A stretch of DNA of 7,192 nucleotides from Flavobacteriales bacterium. GTDB taxonomy: Bacteria; Bacteroidota; Bacteroidia; Flavobacteriales; Flavobacteriaceae. Where the stretch lies: assembly GCA_002705485.1 (NCBI GenBank), contig PAGT01000055.1:12778-19969 (forward strand), written 5' to 3'. The position numbers and the translations under genes are program-made. The notes under the pieces are model-generated. The model worked only from the letters and a program-made list of their open reading frames with translations, did no database searches and was not told where the DNA came from. Position 1 is the first letter of the stretch; every line of letters starts with the position of its first letter. Below, piece after piece: positions 1 through 5,787 of this stretch.

Positions 1-273
1 ATTTTTAAGTTTGTAACCAAATTTTTTGAAATCTTTTTTGGAAGCTTTAGAGTAGTTGCAAAGAAGATTAATTAAAACCTTTGAGCTATCGCAGAAAGCA
101 TATATTTCTACTCTATTGCATGTTGAGTTGATTACAATAGATTGGATTCCTGTTTCTTTAGCGTCTGAAAGAAGTTGTTTTGAACAAAATAAATCTAAAC
201 CAAATTTTCCCCTGTTAGTTGCAGAAGTATTTTTGTAACTGACTCCAATTATACGGAGGATGGGATTACTCAA
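1..273 (-). CDS. hemA: Glutamyl-tRNA reductase, N-terminal part (cut at window edge)
   Basis: Reading the minus strand from 273 down to 1 gives an uninterrupted 91-codon frame that runs off the window. It carries the N-terminal signature of glutamyl-tRNA reductase: a GVSYKNTSA segment (residues 10-18; GxxxxxxP/A-type start of the domain) and the STCNRVEIY motif at 50-58, in which Cys52 is the expected nucleophile that attacks glutamyl-tRNA. The enzyme makes glutamate-1-semialdehyde, the first committed step of C5-pathway heme synthesis in the cytoplasm. No ATG fits: an in-frame TAA lies shortly upstream and the only usual start before the conserved domain is TTG at 273-271, so I infer a TTG start (ATT at 276 is a less likely alternative). 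It diverges from the AraC regulator across a 190-bp spacer. The NADPH-binding and C-terminal domains lie outside the window. Confidence 0.9.
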   Translation of the reverse strand, partial: MSNPILRIIGVSYKNTSATNRGKFGLDLFCSKQLLSDAKETGIQSIVINSTCNRVEIYAFCDSSKVLINLLCNYSKASKKDFKKFGYKLKN

Positions 274-294
274 AATTTTACTTAATTAATATTT

Positions 295-302
295 CAAAAA
301 TA
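295..302 (-). promoter_or_regulatory. Candidate -7 box for hemA
   Basis: The minus strand reads TATTTTTG here, a full match to the Bacteroidota -7 consensus TAnnTTTG. It would start transcription around 285-290, giving a short leader before the TTG at 273. No TTG -33 box is seen 17-23 bp upstream. Instead the TAACG repeats begin two bases upstream, which would suit an activator-dependent promoter (inference). Confidence 0.4.
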
Positions 303-303
303 G

Positions 304-349
304 TAACGTATAAATAGAAAAAATAACGCTATAAGTTCTATAAATAACG
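304..349. repeat. Three TAACG direct repeats at 20-21 bp spacing (candidate AraC-type operator)
   Basis: TAACG occurs at 304-308, 324-328 and 345-349, so the steps are 20 and 21 bp, about two helical turns. The similarity continues beyond the core: each copy is followed by A/T-rich sequence with TATAA or TTTAA, and copies two and three are followed by TCTATAAA. AraC-family proteins have two HTH motifs per monomer and usually bind direct repeats on one face of the helix. With the AraC gene next door, an operator is a reasonable reading, but in such A+T-rich DNA a chance arrangement cannot be excluded. Confidence 0.45.
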
Positions 350-374
350 TTTAAAGAATTCTATAAAAAATATA

Positions 375-404
375 TTGTAATTTAGCCTAGTTTTTATAAT
401 TTTA
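375..404 (+). promoter_or_regulatory. Weak candidate promoter for the AraC-family gene
   Basis: TTG at 375-377 is followed after 19 bp by TAATTTTA (397-404), which matches the TAnnTTTG -7 consensus except for the last base; the spacing is within the usual Bacteroidota range. The same stretch also contains TATAAT (395-400). The predicted leader would be about 50 nt and would include the 414-425 palindrome. A+T richness makes such matches cheap. Confidence 0.3.
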
Positions 405-463
405 CAGAGTAAATAGAAATTTCTACTATATCTAATTTAGAACATTTCTAAATAACAAAAAAT

Positions 464-1351
464 ATGCATGTACAAGAAAAAAATATCGCAATAGGTTCCG
501 CTCAGGATTATATTGTTGATGAGGGAATAATCGTTTTGAAATTATCCAATAATCAAGATGATGATATTCAGTACAATTATACTATTGATAAAAATCACAT
601 TCAATTTCACTTTTGCACCAAAGGAAAGTCAAAATTTATTTTCAATCAGGGTAGATACTCTTTTCCTGTGGAAAGCGAAAACTCAGTATTGTTATATAAT
701 CCTCAAAACGAGTTGCCCATAAATGCCATATTATCACCTAATAGTTTTGTCCTGTCTGTACTAATTTCTATTAAGAAATTCCATGGATTATTTTCAAGTC
801 AAGCAGATCAAATATCTTTTTTGAACAATGAGAATATTGGAAATAAATTTTATAAAGAAAAAAAATTAGGCCCTATGATTTCTGTTGTACTAAATCAAAT
901 GGTTCAGCAATCCCTTCACGAGAGCACCTACAAACTTTATCTTAGAGCAAAAGTTTTTGAGCTAATGAGTCTTTACTTTAACAAGAACAAAGAAATGGAT
1001 ATTGAACAATGCCCTTTCTTGGTTGACGATGAAAACATCAAAAAAATAAGAATGGCAAAAGACATAATAATATCTAGAATGACGGAACCACCTTCGTTAA
1101 GTGACCTTGCAGGTGAAGTAAAAATTAGTTTAAAAAAGTTGAAACAAGGATTTAAACAAGTATATGGAGTCTCGGTTTATGTTTTTTTGTTGGATTATAA
1201 AATGCAAGTCTCTAAAAGATTGTTATCGTCGGGAAATTATAATGTAAATGAAGTTGCCTTGAAAGTTGGTTACAGTACTGCTACCCATTTTATCAATGCT
1301 TTCAAAAGAAAATTCGGGACTACACCTAAAAAATATTTAATGTCATTGTAA
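464..1351 (+). CDS. AraC-family transcriptional regulator of the heme cluster
   Basis: A 295-residue protein with the usual AraC-family layout. Residues about 40-110 look like a beta-rich sensor domain. Residues about 196-293 are the double HTH DNA-binding domain: the first HTH includes SLSDLAGEVKISLKKLKQGF (211-230), the second includes VNEVALKVGYSTATHFINAF (261-280), followed by the typical KRKFGTTPKKY end (281-291). The strong match to the GY/F-S-x-x-x-F-x-x-x-F-K-x-x-F-G-x-x-P pattern makes the family secure. The sensor domain vaguely recalls PchR-type regulators of siderophore uptake, but I cannot test this. The ligand is not visible; His49 and Cys51 sit in the sensor domain and might matter for metal, heme or redox sensing (speculative). 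It diverges from hemA and its TAA stop shares one base with the hemH ATG (TAATG), so it is very likely co-transcribed and translationally coupled with ferrochelatase, pointing to a role in heme or iron control. Confidence 0.9.
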   Translation: MHVQEKNIAIGSAQDYIVDEGIIVLKLSNNQDDDIQYNYTIDKNHIQFHFCTKGKSKFIFNQGRYSFPVESENSVLLYNPQNELPINAILSPNSFVLSVLISIKKFHGLFSSQADQISFLNNENIGNKFYKEKKLGPMISVVLNQMVQQSLHESTYKLYLRAKVFELMSLYFNKNKEMDIEQCPFLVDDENIKKIRMAKDIIISRMTEPPSLSDLAGEVKISLKKLKQGFKQVYGVSVYVFLLDYKMQVSKRLLSSGNYNVNEVALKVGYSTATHFINAFKRKFGTTPKKYLMSL

Positions 1352-2379
1352 TGAAAGGAGTTTTATTAGTCAATCTCGGTTCTCCGGACAGTCCTGAAAA
1401 AAAGGATGTTAAGAAATATCTTTCACAATTTTTAATGGATGAAAGAGTTATAGACGAGCCTTTGTGGTTGAGAACCTTATTGGTAAAGGGTATTATATTA
1501 AACACAAGGCCAAAAAAATCTGCTAAAGCTTATAAAAAAATATGGTGGGATGAGGGATCACCCTTAATTGTTTTGTCATATAGATTATTGAAAAAAGTTG
1601 ACGAAATGACTTCAATTCCAATATCGTTAGCTATGCGCTACGGAAAACCCTCTATTGATTTTGGAATAAAAGAGTTGGTAGAGAAAGGTGTTGATGAAAT
1701 TTTATTGATTCCTCTTTATCCTCAACATGCGATGGCTTCTACAGAAACTATTTTGGTACTAGCGGAGAAAATAAGACAAGAAAATTATCCTAATGTTCAG
1801 TTTACAAACATGCCTGCTTTTTACAATCACCCTGATTACATAAGAGTTTTGGCTCAATCAATTGAAAAGTATTTGGTAGGAAAAGAATGGGATCATCTTT
1901 TGTTTTCATATCACGGTATTCCTGAAAGACACGTCCGAAAATCCGACATTACTAAATCTCATTGCAAAATTGATGGAAAATGTTGTTCTGTATCATCACC
2001 TGCCCATGAATTTTGTTACAGACATCAATGTTATGAGACAACTAAACGGGTAGTTGAATTTCTAAATTTACCAGAGGGCTCTTATTCCTCATCATTTCAG
2101 TCTAGGTTGGCAGGACAGCCTTGGCTTAAACCTTACACGGATAAAACAGTCGAAAACTTCGCAAAATCTGGAACAAAAAAAATGGCAATTGTCACACCTG
2201 CATTTGTTTCTGATTGCTTGGAAACCCTTGAAGAAATAGCAATGGAGGCCAAAGAAGAATTTTGTGAAAACGGTGGGGATGAATTTCATGTCGTACCATG
2301 TCTAAATGACGATATCGAATGGGCTAAAGTGTTGAGCAGGTGGATTGATGAATGGGCTTTTTCAAAAGTTGATCAATAA
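1351..2379 (+). CDS. hemH: Ferrochelatase
   Basis: A 342-residue ferrochelatase, which inserts Fe2+ into protoporphyrin IX as the last step of heme synthesis. Recognisable blocks in order: GVLLVNLGSPDSPE (3-16), the YLSQFLMDERVID segment (23-35), PLYPQHAMASTET (121-133), SYHGIPERH (186-194) with the metal/proton-handling His188, SSFQSRLAGQPWLKPYTD (247-264), and VTPAFVSDCLETLEEI (281-296) with the conserved acidic Glu291. Length fits bacterial enzymes and no membrane segment is seen, so it is expected to be cytoplasmic or membrane-associated. Between the His188 block and the SFQSR block there are five cysteines (205, 211, 212, 222, 227), which could bind an iron-sulphur cluster as in some other ferrochelatases, although that is not established here. 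The ATG overlaps the upstream stop by one base, and the oxidase that makes its substrate follows 57 bp downstream. Confidence 0.97.
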   Translation: MKGVLLVNLGSPDSPEKKDVKKYLSQFLMDERVIDEPLWLRTLLVKGIILNTRPKKSAKAYKKIWWDEGSPLIVLSYRLLKKVDEMTSIPISLAMRYGKPSIDFGIKELVEKGVDEILLIPLYPQHAMASTETILVLAEKIRQENYPNVQFTNMPAFYNHPDYIRVLAQSIEKYLVGKEWDHLLFSYHGIPERHVRKSDITKSHCKIDGKCCSVSSPAHEFCYRHQCYETTKRVVEFLNLPEGSYSSSFQSRLAGQPWLKPYTDKTVENFAKSGTKKMAIVTPAFVSDCLETLEEIAMEAKEEFCENGGDEFHVVPCLNDDIEWAKVLSRWIDEWAFSKVDQ

Positions 2380-2436
2380 TAGACTTTTGCCTAATTATCC
2401 AATTTTCACTGTTACTTGTTTTAATTTAGTTGTTAT

Positions 2437-3756
2437 ATGAAAAAGGTTGATACATTAATCATTGGCGGTGGGATAAGCGGACTTAGTGCAGCACATTTCC
2501 TAAATAAAAGAAAAATTGATTTTCTGTTATTAGAATCATCAAATACTTTAGGTGGAGTTATTAGAACTCAAACTCATAAACATTTTGTCCTTGAAAATGG
2601 CCCCAATACAGTCCTTAATAATAATTCATCTATCCAAAAGTTAGTTAATGATTGTGAATTAAAAGATAAAATGATTTTTCCTGAAATTAGTTCAAATTCT
2701 AAGCGCTATGTTTTTCATAATAATAACCCAGTGGCAGTTCCGTTAAACATAAAGGAATTTTTTAAAACTCCACTCATTCCATTATCTTCAAAATTCAAAC
2801 TTTTATGCGAACTAATTTCTCCATTTCAATTTCAAAATACCACAGTTTACAATTTTTTTACAATGAAGTTCGGAAAAAAATTTCATGATAATTTGATCGA
2901 ACCTTTTTTAACCGGAATATATGCAGGCAATACCAAAAAAATGAGCATTAAACATTGCTTTAGAAATTTATGGTTGTTTAAAAAAAAATATAAAATCATA
3001 TTAATTGGCTTAATAATATCCATGAAAAAAAGGAGCCTCTCTTTCACTTTTAGAAATGGGCTTCATGAACTAATTAAGATTTTAGAAAAAAATCTTAAAG
3101 ATAAAATTGAACTAAACTCTAGTGTTGAACTAATCAAAAAAAATGGAAATAAATATGAGATTGTAACTAACACCAGAAAAACTTTTTTATGTAAAAATGT
3201 CATATCTACAATTCCTTCATTTTCTCTTTCCAAAATTATATTTGACGATAATTTGAGCTCTATCTTAAAAAAAATTGATTACAATCCCATTGATGTTTTT
3301 CATTTTGTTTTTAAAAAAGATGACATTAAAAACAACTTGAATGGTTTTGGTATTTTGTGCAAACCATCTGATAAAAAAAATTATTTAGGAATAATTTTTA
3401 ACAGCAAAATTTTTCCACACATTTGTTCCCCAGACTATGATCTTTTTACTGTTTTAGTGGGCGGTGAAAAACAAAAAGATATTTTAAAAATTTCTAAAGA
3501 GGGTCTAAAAAAAATAATTGTAAATGAAATAAAAGACCTTATTAAATGTTCTGGAGATTTAGTCAGCTCAAATTATTTTCGTTGGGAAAAAGCTATTCCC
3601 CAATACAACTTAATCCAGGAGGAACTAGGGAAATCAATTTCTAATTTTCAAAAAAAATATAATAATTTTAAGATCATTGGCAACTATTTTTCAGGCGTTT
3701 CGGTAAGTGATTGCATTCAAAAATCTGAGCTAGTGGTTGACGAATTATATGATTAG
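2437..3756 (+). CDS. hemY: HemY-type FAD-dependent protoporphyrinogen oxidase
   Basis: A 439-residue flavoprotein of the HemY/PPOX family (often named hemG in Bacteroidota annotation), slightly shorter than the usual 450-470. The N-terminus is a Rossmann FAD site, LIIGGGISGLSAA (7-19; Gly10, 12 and 15), followed by ESSNTLGGVIRT (33-44) and ENGPNT (53-58). PFLTGIYAG (156-164) and the C-terminal FAD-contact segment NYFSGVSVSDCIQKS (416-430) are typical of this family. It should oxidise protoporphyrinogen IX to protoporphyrin IX, the substrate of the ferrochelatase encoded just upstream; members in some bacteria prefer coproporphyrinogen III, which sequence reading alone cannot rule out. The middle (about 165-420) is unusually Lys/Asn/Ile-rich and its DNA has many A8-A9 runs, more than hemH. 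The frame is intact throughout. It probably belongs to the araC-hemH operon; no convincing internal promoter is seen in the 57-bp gap. Confidence 0.92.
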   Translation: MKKVDTLIIGGGISGLSAAHFLNKRKIDFLLLESSNTLGGVIRTQTHKHFVLENGPNTVLNNNSSIQKLVNDCELKDKMIFPEISSNSKRYVFHNNNPVAVPLNIKEFFKTPLIPLSSKFKLLCELISPFQFQNTTVYNFFTMKFGKKFHDNLIEPFLTGIYAGNTKKMSIKHCFRNLWLFKKKYKIILIGLIISMKKRSLSFTFRNGLHELIKILEKNLKDKIELNSSVELIKKNGNKYEIVTNTRKTFLCKNVISTIPSFSLSKIIFDDNLSSILKKIDYNPIDVFHFVFKKDDIKNNLNGFGILCKPSDKKNYLGIIFNSKIFPHICSPDYDLFTVLVGGEKQKDILKISKEGLKKIIVNEIKDLIKCSGDLVSSNYFRWEKAIPQYNLIQEELGKSISNFQKKYNNFKIIGNYFSGVSVSDCIQKSELVVDELYD

Positions 3757-3834
3757 CTATTTGTTAATAGTTCATTGGTGAGACTTTTGTATAGAAATTG
3801 ATATATTAAGGTCATAAGTTTTAAATATTTAATA

Positions 3835-5295
3835 GTGCTGAGAAGATTTAATTTCAACAGGGATATTTCAATTAGGTTTAGGATTTTTATAACAATGACA
3901 TCATTGTTAATCATTGCTTTTGGAGCCATAGCTTGGGTAACAATTCCACAGTTTAAAAAACAATCAAACCAGTATCATGAGCAAAGGCTTGAAAGAAAAA
4001 AATCCCAATTACAAAGAAGTATTTCATATATTTTTCAAGACAAAAAAGATGTTGTTAATCAATTTACTTTAGACTCAATTTTTAATGAGAAGATATTTGA
4101 AATAGCCGATGTTCAAAATGTAGACTTCAGCATATATGAGCTGGATGGTGCATTACTTAATACTACAATCACAGATTCTGTTAATTCAAAAATTGATATA
4201 AAAATTTTAAATCGGTTAAATAAAAGTCAAAGCGAAAGTATCATACAAATGAATCTTGTTGATGGAATTCAATATAGATCGTCATATTCTTTTATTTACG
4301 ATAACAAAAAAGAACCAATATGGATACTCAATCTTCCTTATTATGATGATGATAACCTTAATACATATGAGCTTGATTCATTTATTTTAATCTTGGGTGG
4401 AGTTTACTTTTTTCTACTTGTTATAACCATTCTATTTTCCTATGGAATTTCTATTTACATAACGAGATCACTTTCAGAAATTGGTAAGAAAATTCAACAG
4501 ACAAGCCTGGATAAGACAAATACCAAAATTCAAGTAAATGCTAGAACCAAGGAAGTAAATATACTAGTAGAGTCTTACAATAAAATGGTTGAAAAACTAA
4601 ATGATAGTGTTGAAAAGCTTTCCAAATCTAATAAGGAACAAGCTTGGAGGGAGATGGCAAAACAAGTTGCACATGAAATAAAAAATCCTTTAACTCCGAT
4701 GAGATTAAGTGTTCAAAGTTTTCAAAAGAATTTTGATTTAAAAAATCCAAAAATAAAAAAAGAGTTAGATGAGTTTATTAAAACATTAATTCAACAAATC
4801 GATACCATGAGTACAATAGCTTCTGCTTTTTCAAATTTTGCTGAAATGCCAGCTCAAGTTGGAGAAAAAATTAACATAATTGAAACAACAAGGCTGGCTC
4901 TAAAAATTTTTAAAGAAAAGCACATAATCTTCATTTCTGAACACAAAAACATTCAAGTTGATATTGACAGGACTCAGATGGTAAGAATAATTACCAACTT
5001 AGTTAAGAATGCAATTGAAGCATGTAGCACATTGAAAAAACCGATAATTGAAGTTAAAATAACATCAAAGAAAAAAAATGTATTCATTGAAATTTCTGAT
5101 AATGGTTTAGGCATACCTAAAGATTTAAAAAATAAAATTTTTGAGCCCAAATTTACAACCAAAACCAGTGGAATGGGATTAGGTTTAGGTATGGTCAAAA
5201 ATTTAGTAAAATCGTATAATGGGTCAATTGATTTCAGATCTGCGAGCGGTAAAGGAACAGTATTTACAATAAAATTTCCAACAAATTCAAATTGA
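3835..5295 (+). CDS. Membrane sensor histidine kinase, NtrY-like
   Basis: A 486-residue two-component sensor kinase. TM helix 1 is about 16-37, a mostly extracytoplasmic sensor region of about 145 residues follows, TM helix 2 is about 183-205, then a HAMP-like linker to about 259. The H-box VAHEIKNPLTPMRLSVQ (278-294) has phosphoacceptor His280 and resembles NtrY-type kinases. The ATP-binding domain has an N-box (RIITNLVKNAIEAC, 384-397), G1 (ISDNGLGIP, 420-428), F-box (FEPKFTTK, 436-443) and G2 (GMGLGLG, 446-452), so all catalytic motifs are present. The start is GTG at 3835; the frame is closed upstream by TGA at 3799-3801. ATG at 3895 (residue 21) is an alternative, but would remove the basic stretch before TM1. 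No response regulator is adjacent, so partner and signal are unknown. It lies 78 bp after hemY with no clear terminator between, so co-transcription with the heme genes is possible. Confidence 0.93.
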   Translation: MLRRFNFNRDISIRFRIFITMTSLLIIAFGAIAWVTIPQFKKQSNQYHEQRLERKKSQLQRSISYIFQDKKDVVNQFTLDSIFNEKIFEIADVQNVDFSIYELDGALLNTTITDSVNSKIDIKILNRLNKSQSESIIQMNLVDGIQYRSSYSFIYDNKKEPIWILNLPYYDDDNLNTYELDSFILILGGVYFFLLVITILFSYGISIYITRSLSEIGKKIQQTSLDKTNTKIQVNARTKEVNILVESYNKMVEKLNDSVEKLSKSNKEQAWREMAKQVAHEIKNPLTPMRLSVQSFQKNFDLKNPKIKKELDEFIKTLIQQIDTMSTIASAFSNFAEMPAQVGEKINIIETTRLALKIFKEKHIIFISEHKNIQVDIDRTQMVRIITNLVKNAIEACSTLKKPIIEVKITSKKKNVFIEISDNGLGIPKDLKNKIFEPKFTTKTSGMGLGLGMVKNLVKSYNGSIDFRSASGKGTVFTIKFPTNSN

Positions 5296-5309
5296 GTTTA
5301 TTTACTCAA
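5292..5309. terminator. Bidirectional hairpin at the convergent gene ends
   Basis: TTGAGT (5292-5297), a six-base loop and ACTCAA (5304-5309) form a perfect 6-bp inverted repeat. It spans the 10-bp gap between the convergent kinase and bacilliredoxin genes, and each arm carries one gene's TGA stop (5293-5295 plus strand; 5308-5306 minus strand). The position suits a shared bidirectional terminator. Against that, the stem is short and A+T-rich and no real T-tract follows on either strand. Confidence 0.45.
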
Positions 5310-5716
5310 CAATATTCATTAAAAGCATCTTTTAAGTTGGCACTTATAATCTCTGAAGACCTTCCTTCAATATGATGTCTTTCTAACATGTGAACAAGTT
5401 CTCCTGACTTAAAAATCGCAATGCATGGTGAGGAAGGAGGGAATGGTACCATTAAATCTCTTGCAGTTTGAGTTGCCTCTTTATCAACACCAGCAAAAAC
5501 GGTAAGCAATTGATCAGGAACTTTGCTATTGCTTAAAGAGTTAATCACACCAGGTCGAGCATTAGCAGCAGCACATCCACAGACTGAATTCACAATTAGA
5601 AGAGCAGATTTACTATTGAGAACGTTTTCTTTTACCTCGGAAGTTGTTTTTAAGTCTTTGAAACCAACTGAGGTTAGTTCTTCTTCCATTGGTTTGGTAA
5701 TTTCTGGTGGATACAT
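5306..5716 (-). CDS. Bacilliredoxin, BrxA/BrxB (YphP/YqiW) family
   Basis: A 136-residue thioredoxin-fold protein of the bacilliredoxin family. The opening MYPPEITKPMEEELTSVGF is the family's hallmark start, so I choose the ATG at 5716; an in-frame ATG 36 bp upstream would add 12 hydrophobic residues not expected for this family. The active-site motif is CGC (Cys46-Gly-Cys48) in VNSVCGCAAANARPG (42-56), with the family-typical PFPPSSPC (91-98) and a C-terminal Cys136. In Bacillus such proteins remove bacillithiol from mixed disulphides; in flavobacteria, which can make bacillithiol, the same job is plausible but not shown here. It is expected to be cytoplasmic. It converges on the kinase and diverges from the DjlA-like gene with a 71-bp spacer, so it is probably transcribed alone. 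Confidence 0.93.
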   Translation of the reverse strand: MYPPEITKPMEEELTSVGFKDLKTTSEVKENVLNSKSALLIVNSVCGCAAANARPGVINSLSNSKVPDQLLTVFAGVDKEATQTARDLMVPFPPSSPCIAIFKSGELVHMLERHHIEGRSSEIISANLKDAFNEYC

Positions 5717-5730
5717 TACAAAATTTTCCA

Positions 5731-5738
5731 CAAATATA
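5731..5738 (-). promoter_or_regulatory. Candidate -7 box for the bacilliredoxin gene
   Basis: The minus strand reads TATATTTG, a full match to TAnnTTTG, 14 bp before the ATG at 5716. This would give a leader of only about 10 nt. TTTG/TTG triplets lie upstream but at about 8-11 bp, too close for a normal -33 box, so the assignment rests on the -7 box alone. Confidence 0.4.
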
Positions 5739-5763
5739 ATAAAGATCAACAAATTCCCTTTTG

Positions 5764-5771
5764 TAACTTTG
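5764..5771 (+). promoter_or_regulatory. Candidate -7 box for the DjlA-like gene
   Basis: TAACTTTG followed by C is a full match to the Bacteroidota -7 consensus TAnnTTTG, in the TAACTTTGC form common in flavobacteria. It ends 16 bp before the ATG at 5788, implying a leader of about 10 nt. No TTG is found 17-23 bp upstream. It faces away from the minus-strand box at 5731-5738, so the two divergent promoters are packed into 71 bp. Confidence 0.5.
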
Positions 5772-5787
5772 CTTTTTTGTTTTCAAA

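Larger units (their letters stand above)
274..463. promoter_or_regulatory. Divergent hemA/araC control region
   Basis: This 190-bp, very A+T-rich spacer separates divergent hemA and the AraC-family gene and has no supportable gene. It holds three TAACG repeats (304-349), a candidate hemA -7 box on the minus strand (295-302), a candidate araC promoter (375-404) and a 12-bp perfect palindrome (414-425), each noted separately or in the findings. The arrangement suggests that both genes are controlled from here, but this is inference from layout only. Confidence 0.6.

Noticed and set aside
56..238. Plus-strand open frame of 60 codons
   Set aside because: It lies antisense to the hemA coding sequence, which has clear family motifs; the peptide resembles nothing I know.
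2092..2289. Minus-strand open frame inside hemH
   Set aside because: Antisense shadow of the conserved ferrochelatase C-terminal blocks; no independent start signal or family resemblance.
2380..2436. Possible internal promoter between hemH and hemY (TTTG at 2386-2389)
   Set aside because: No acceptable TAnnTTTG box follows at the right spacing; simple operon read-through explains the gap.
3757..3770. CTATT-TGTT-AATAG stem-loop right after the hemY stop
   Set aside because: Only a 5-bp A+T-rich stem and no T-tract, so too weak to call a terminator.
3757..3834. Possible kinase promoter using TAAGTTTT (3815-3822)
   Set aside because: The box misses the last consensus base and the upstream TTG triplets sit at 14 or 25 bp, outside the normal range.
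4974..5198. Minus-strand open frame inside the kinase ATP-binding domain
   Set aside because: Fully explained as the complement of the N, G1 and G2 boxes of the kinase.
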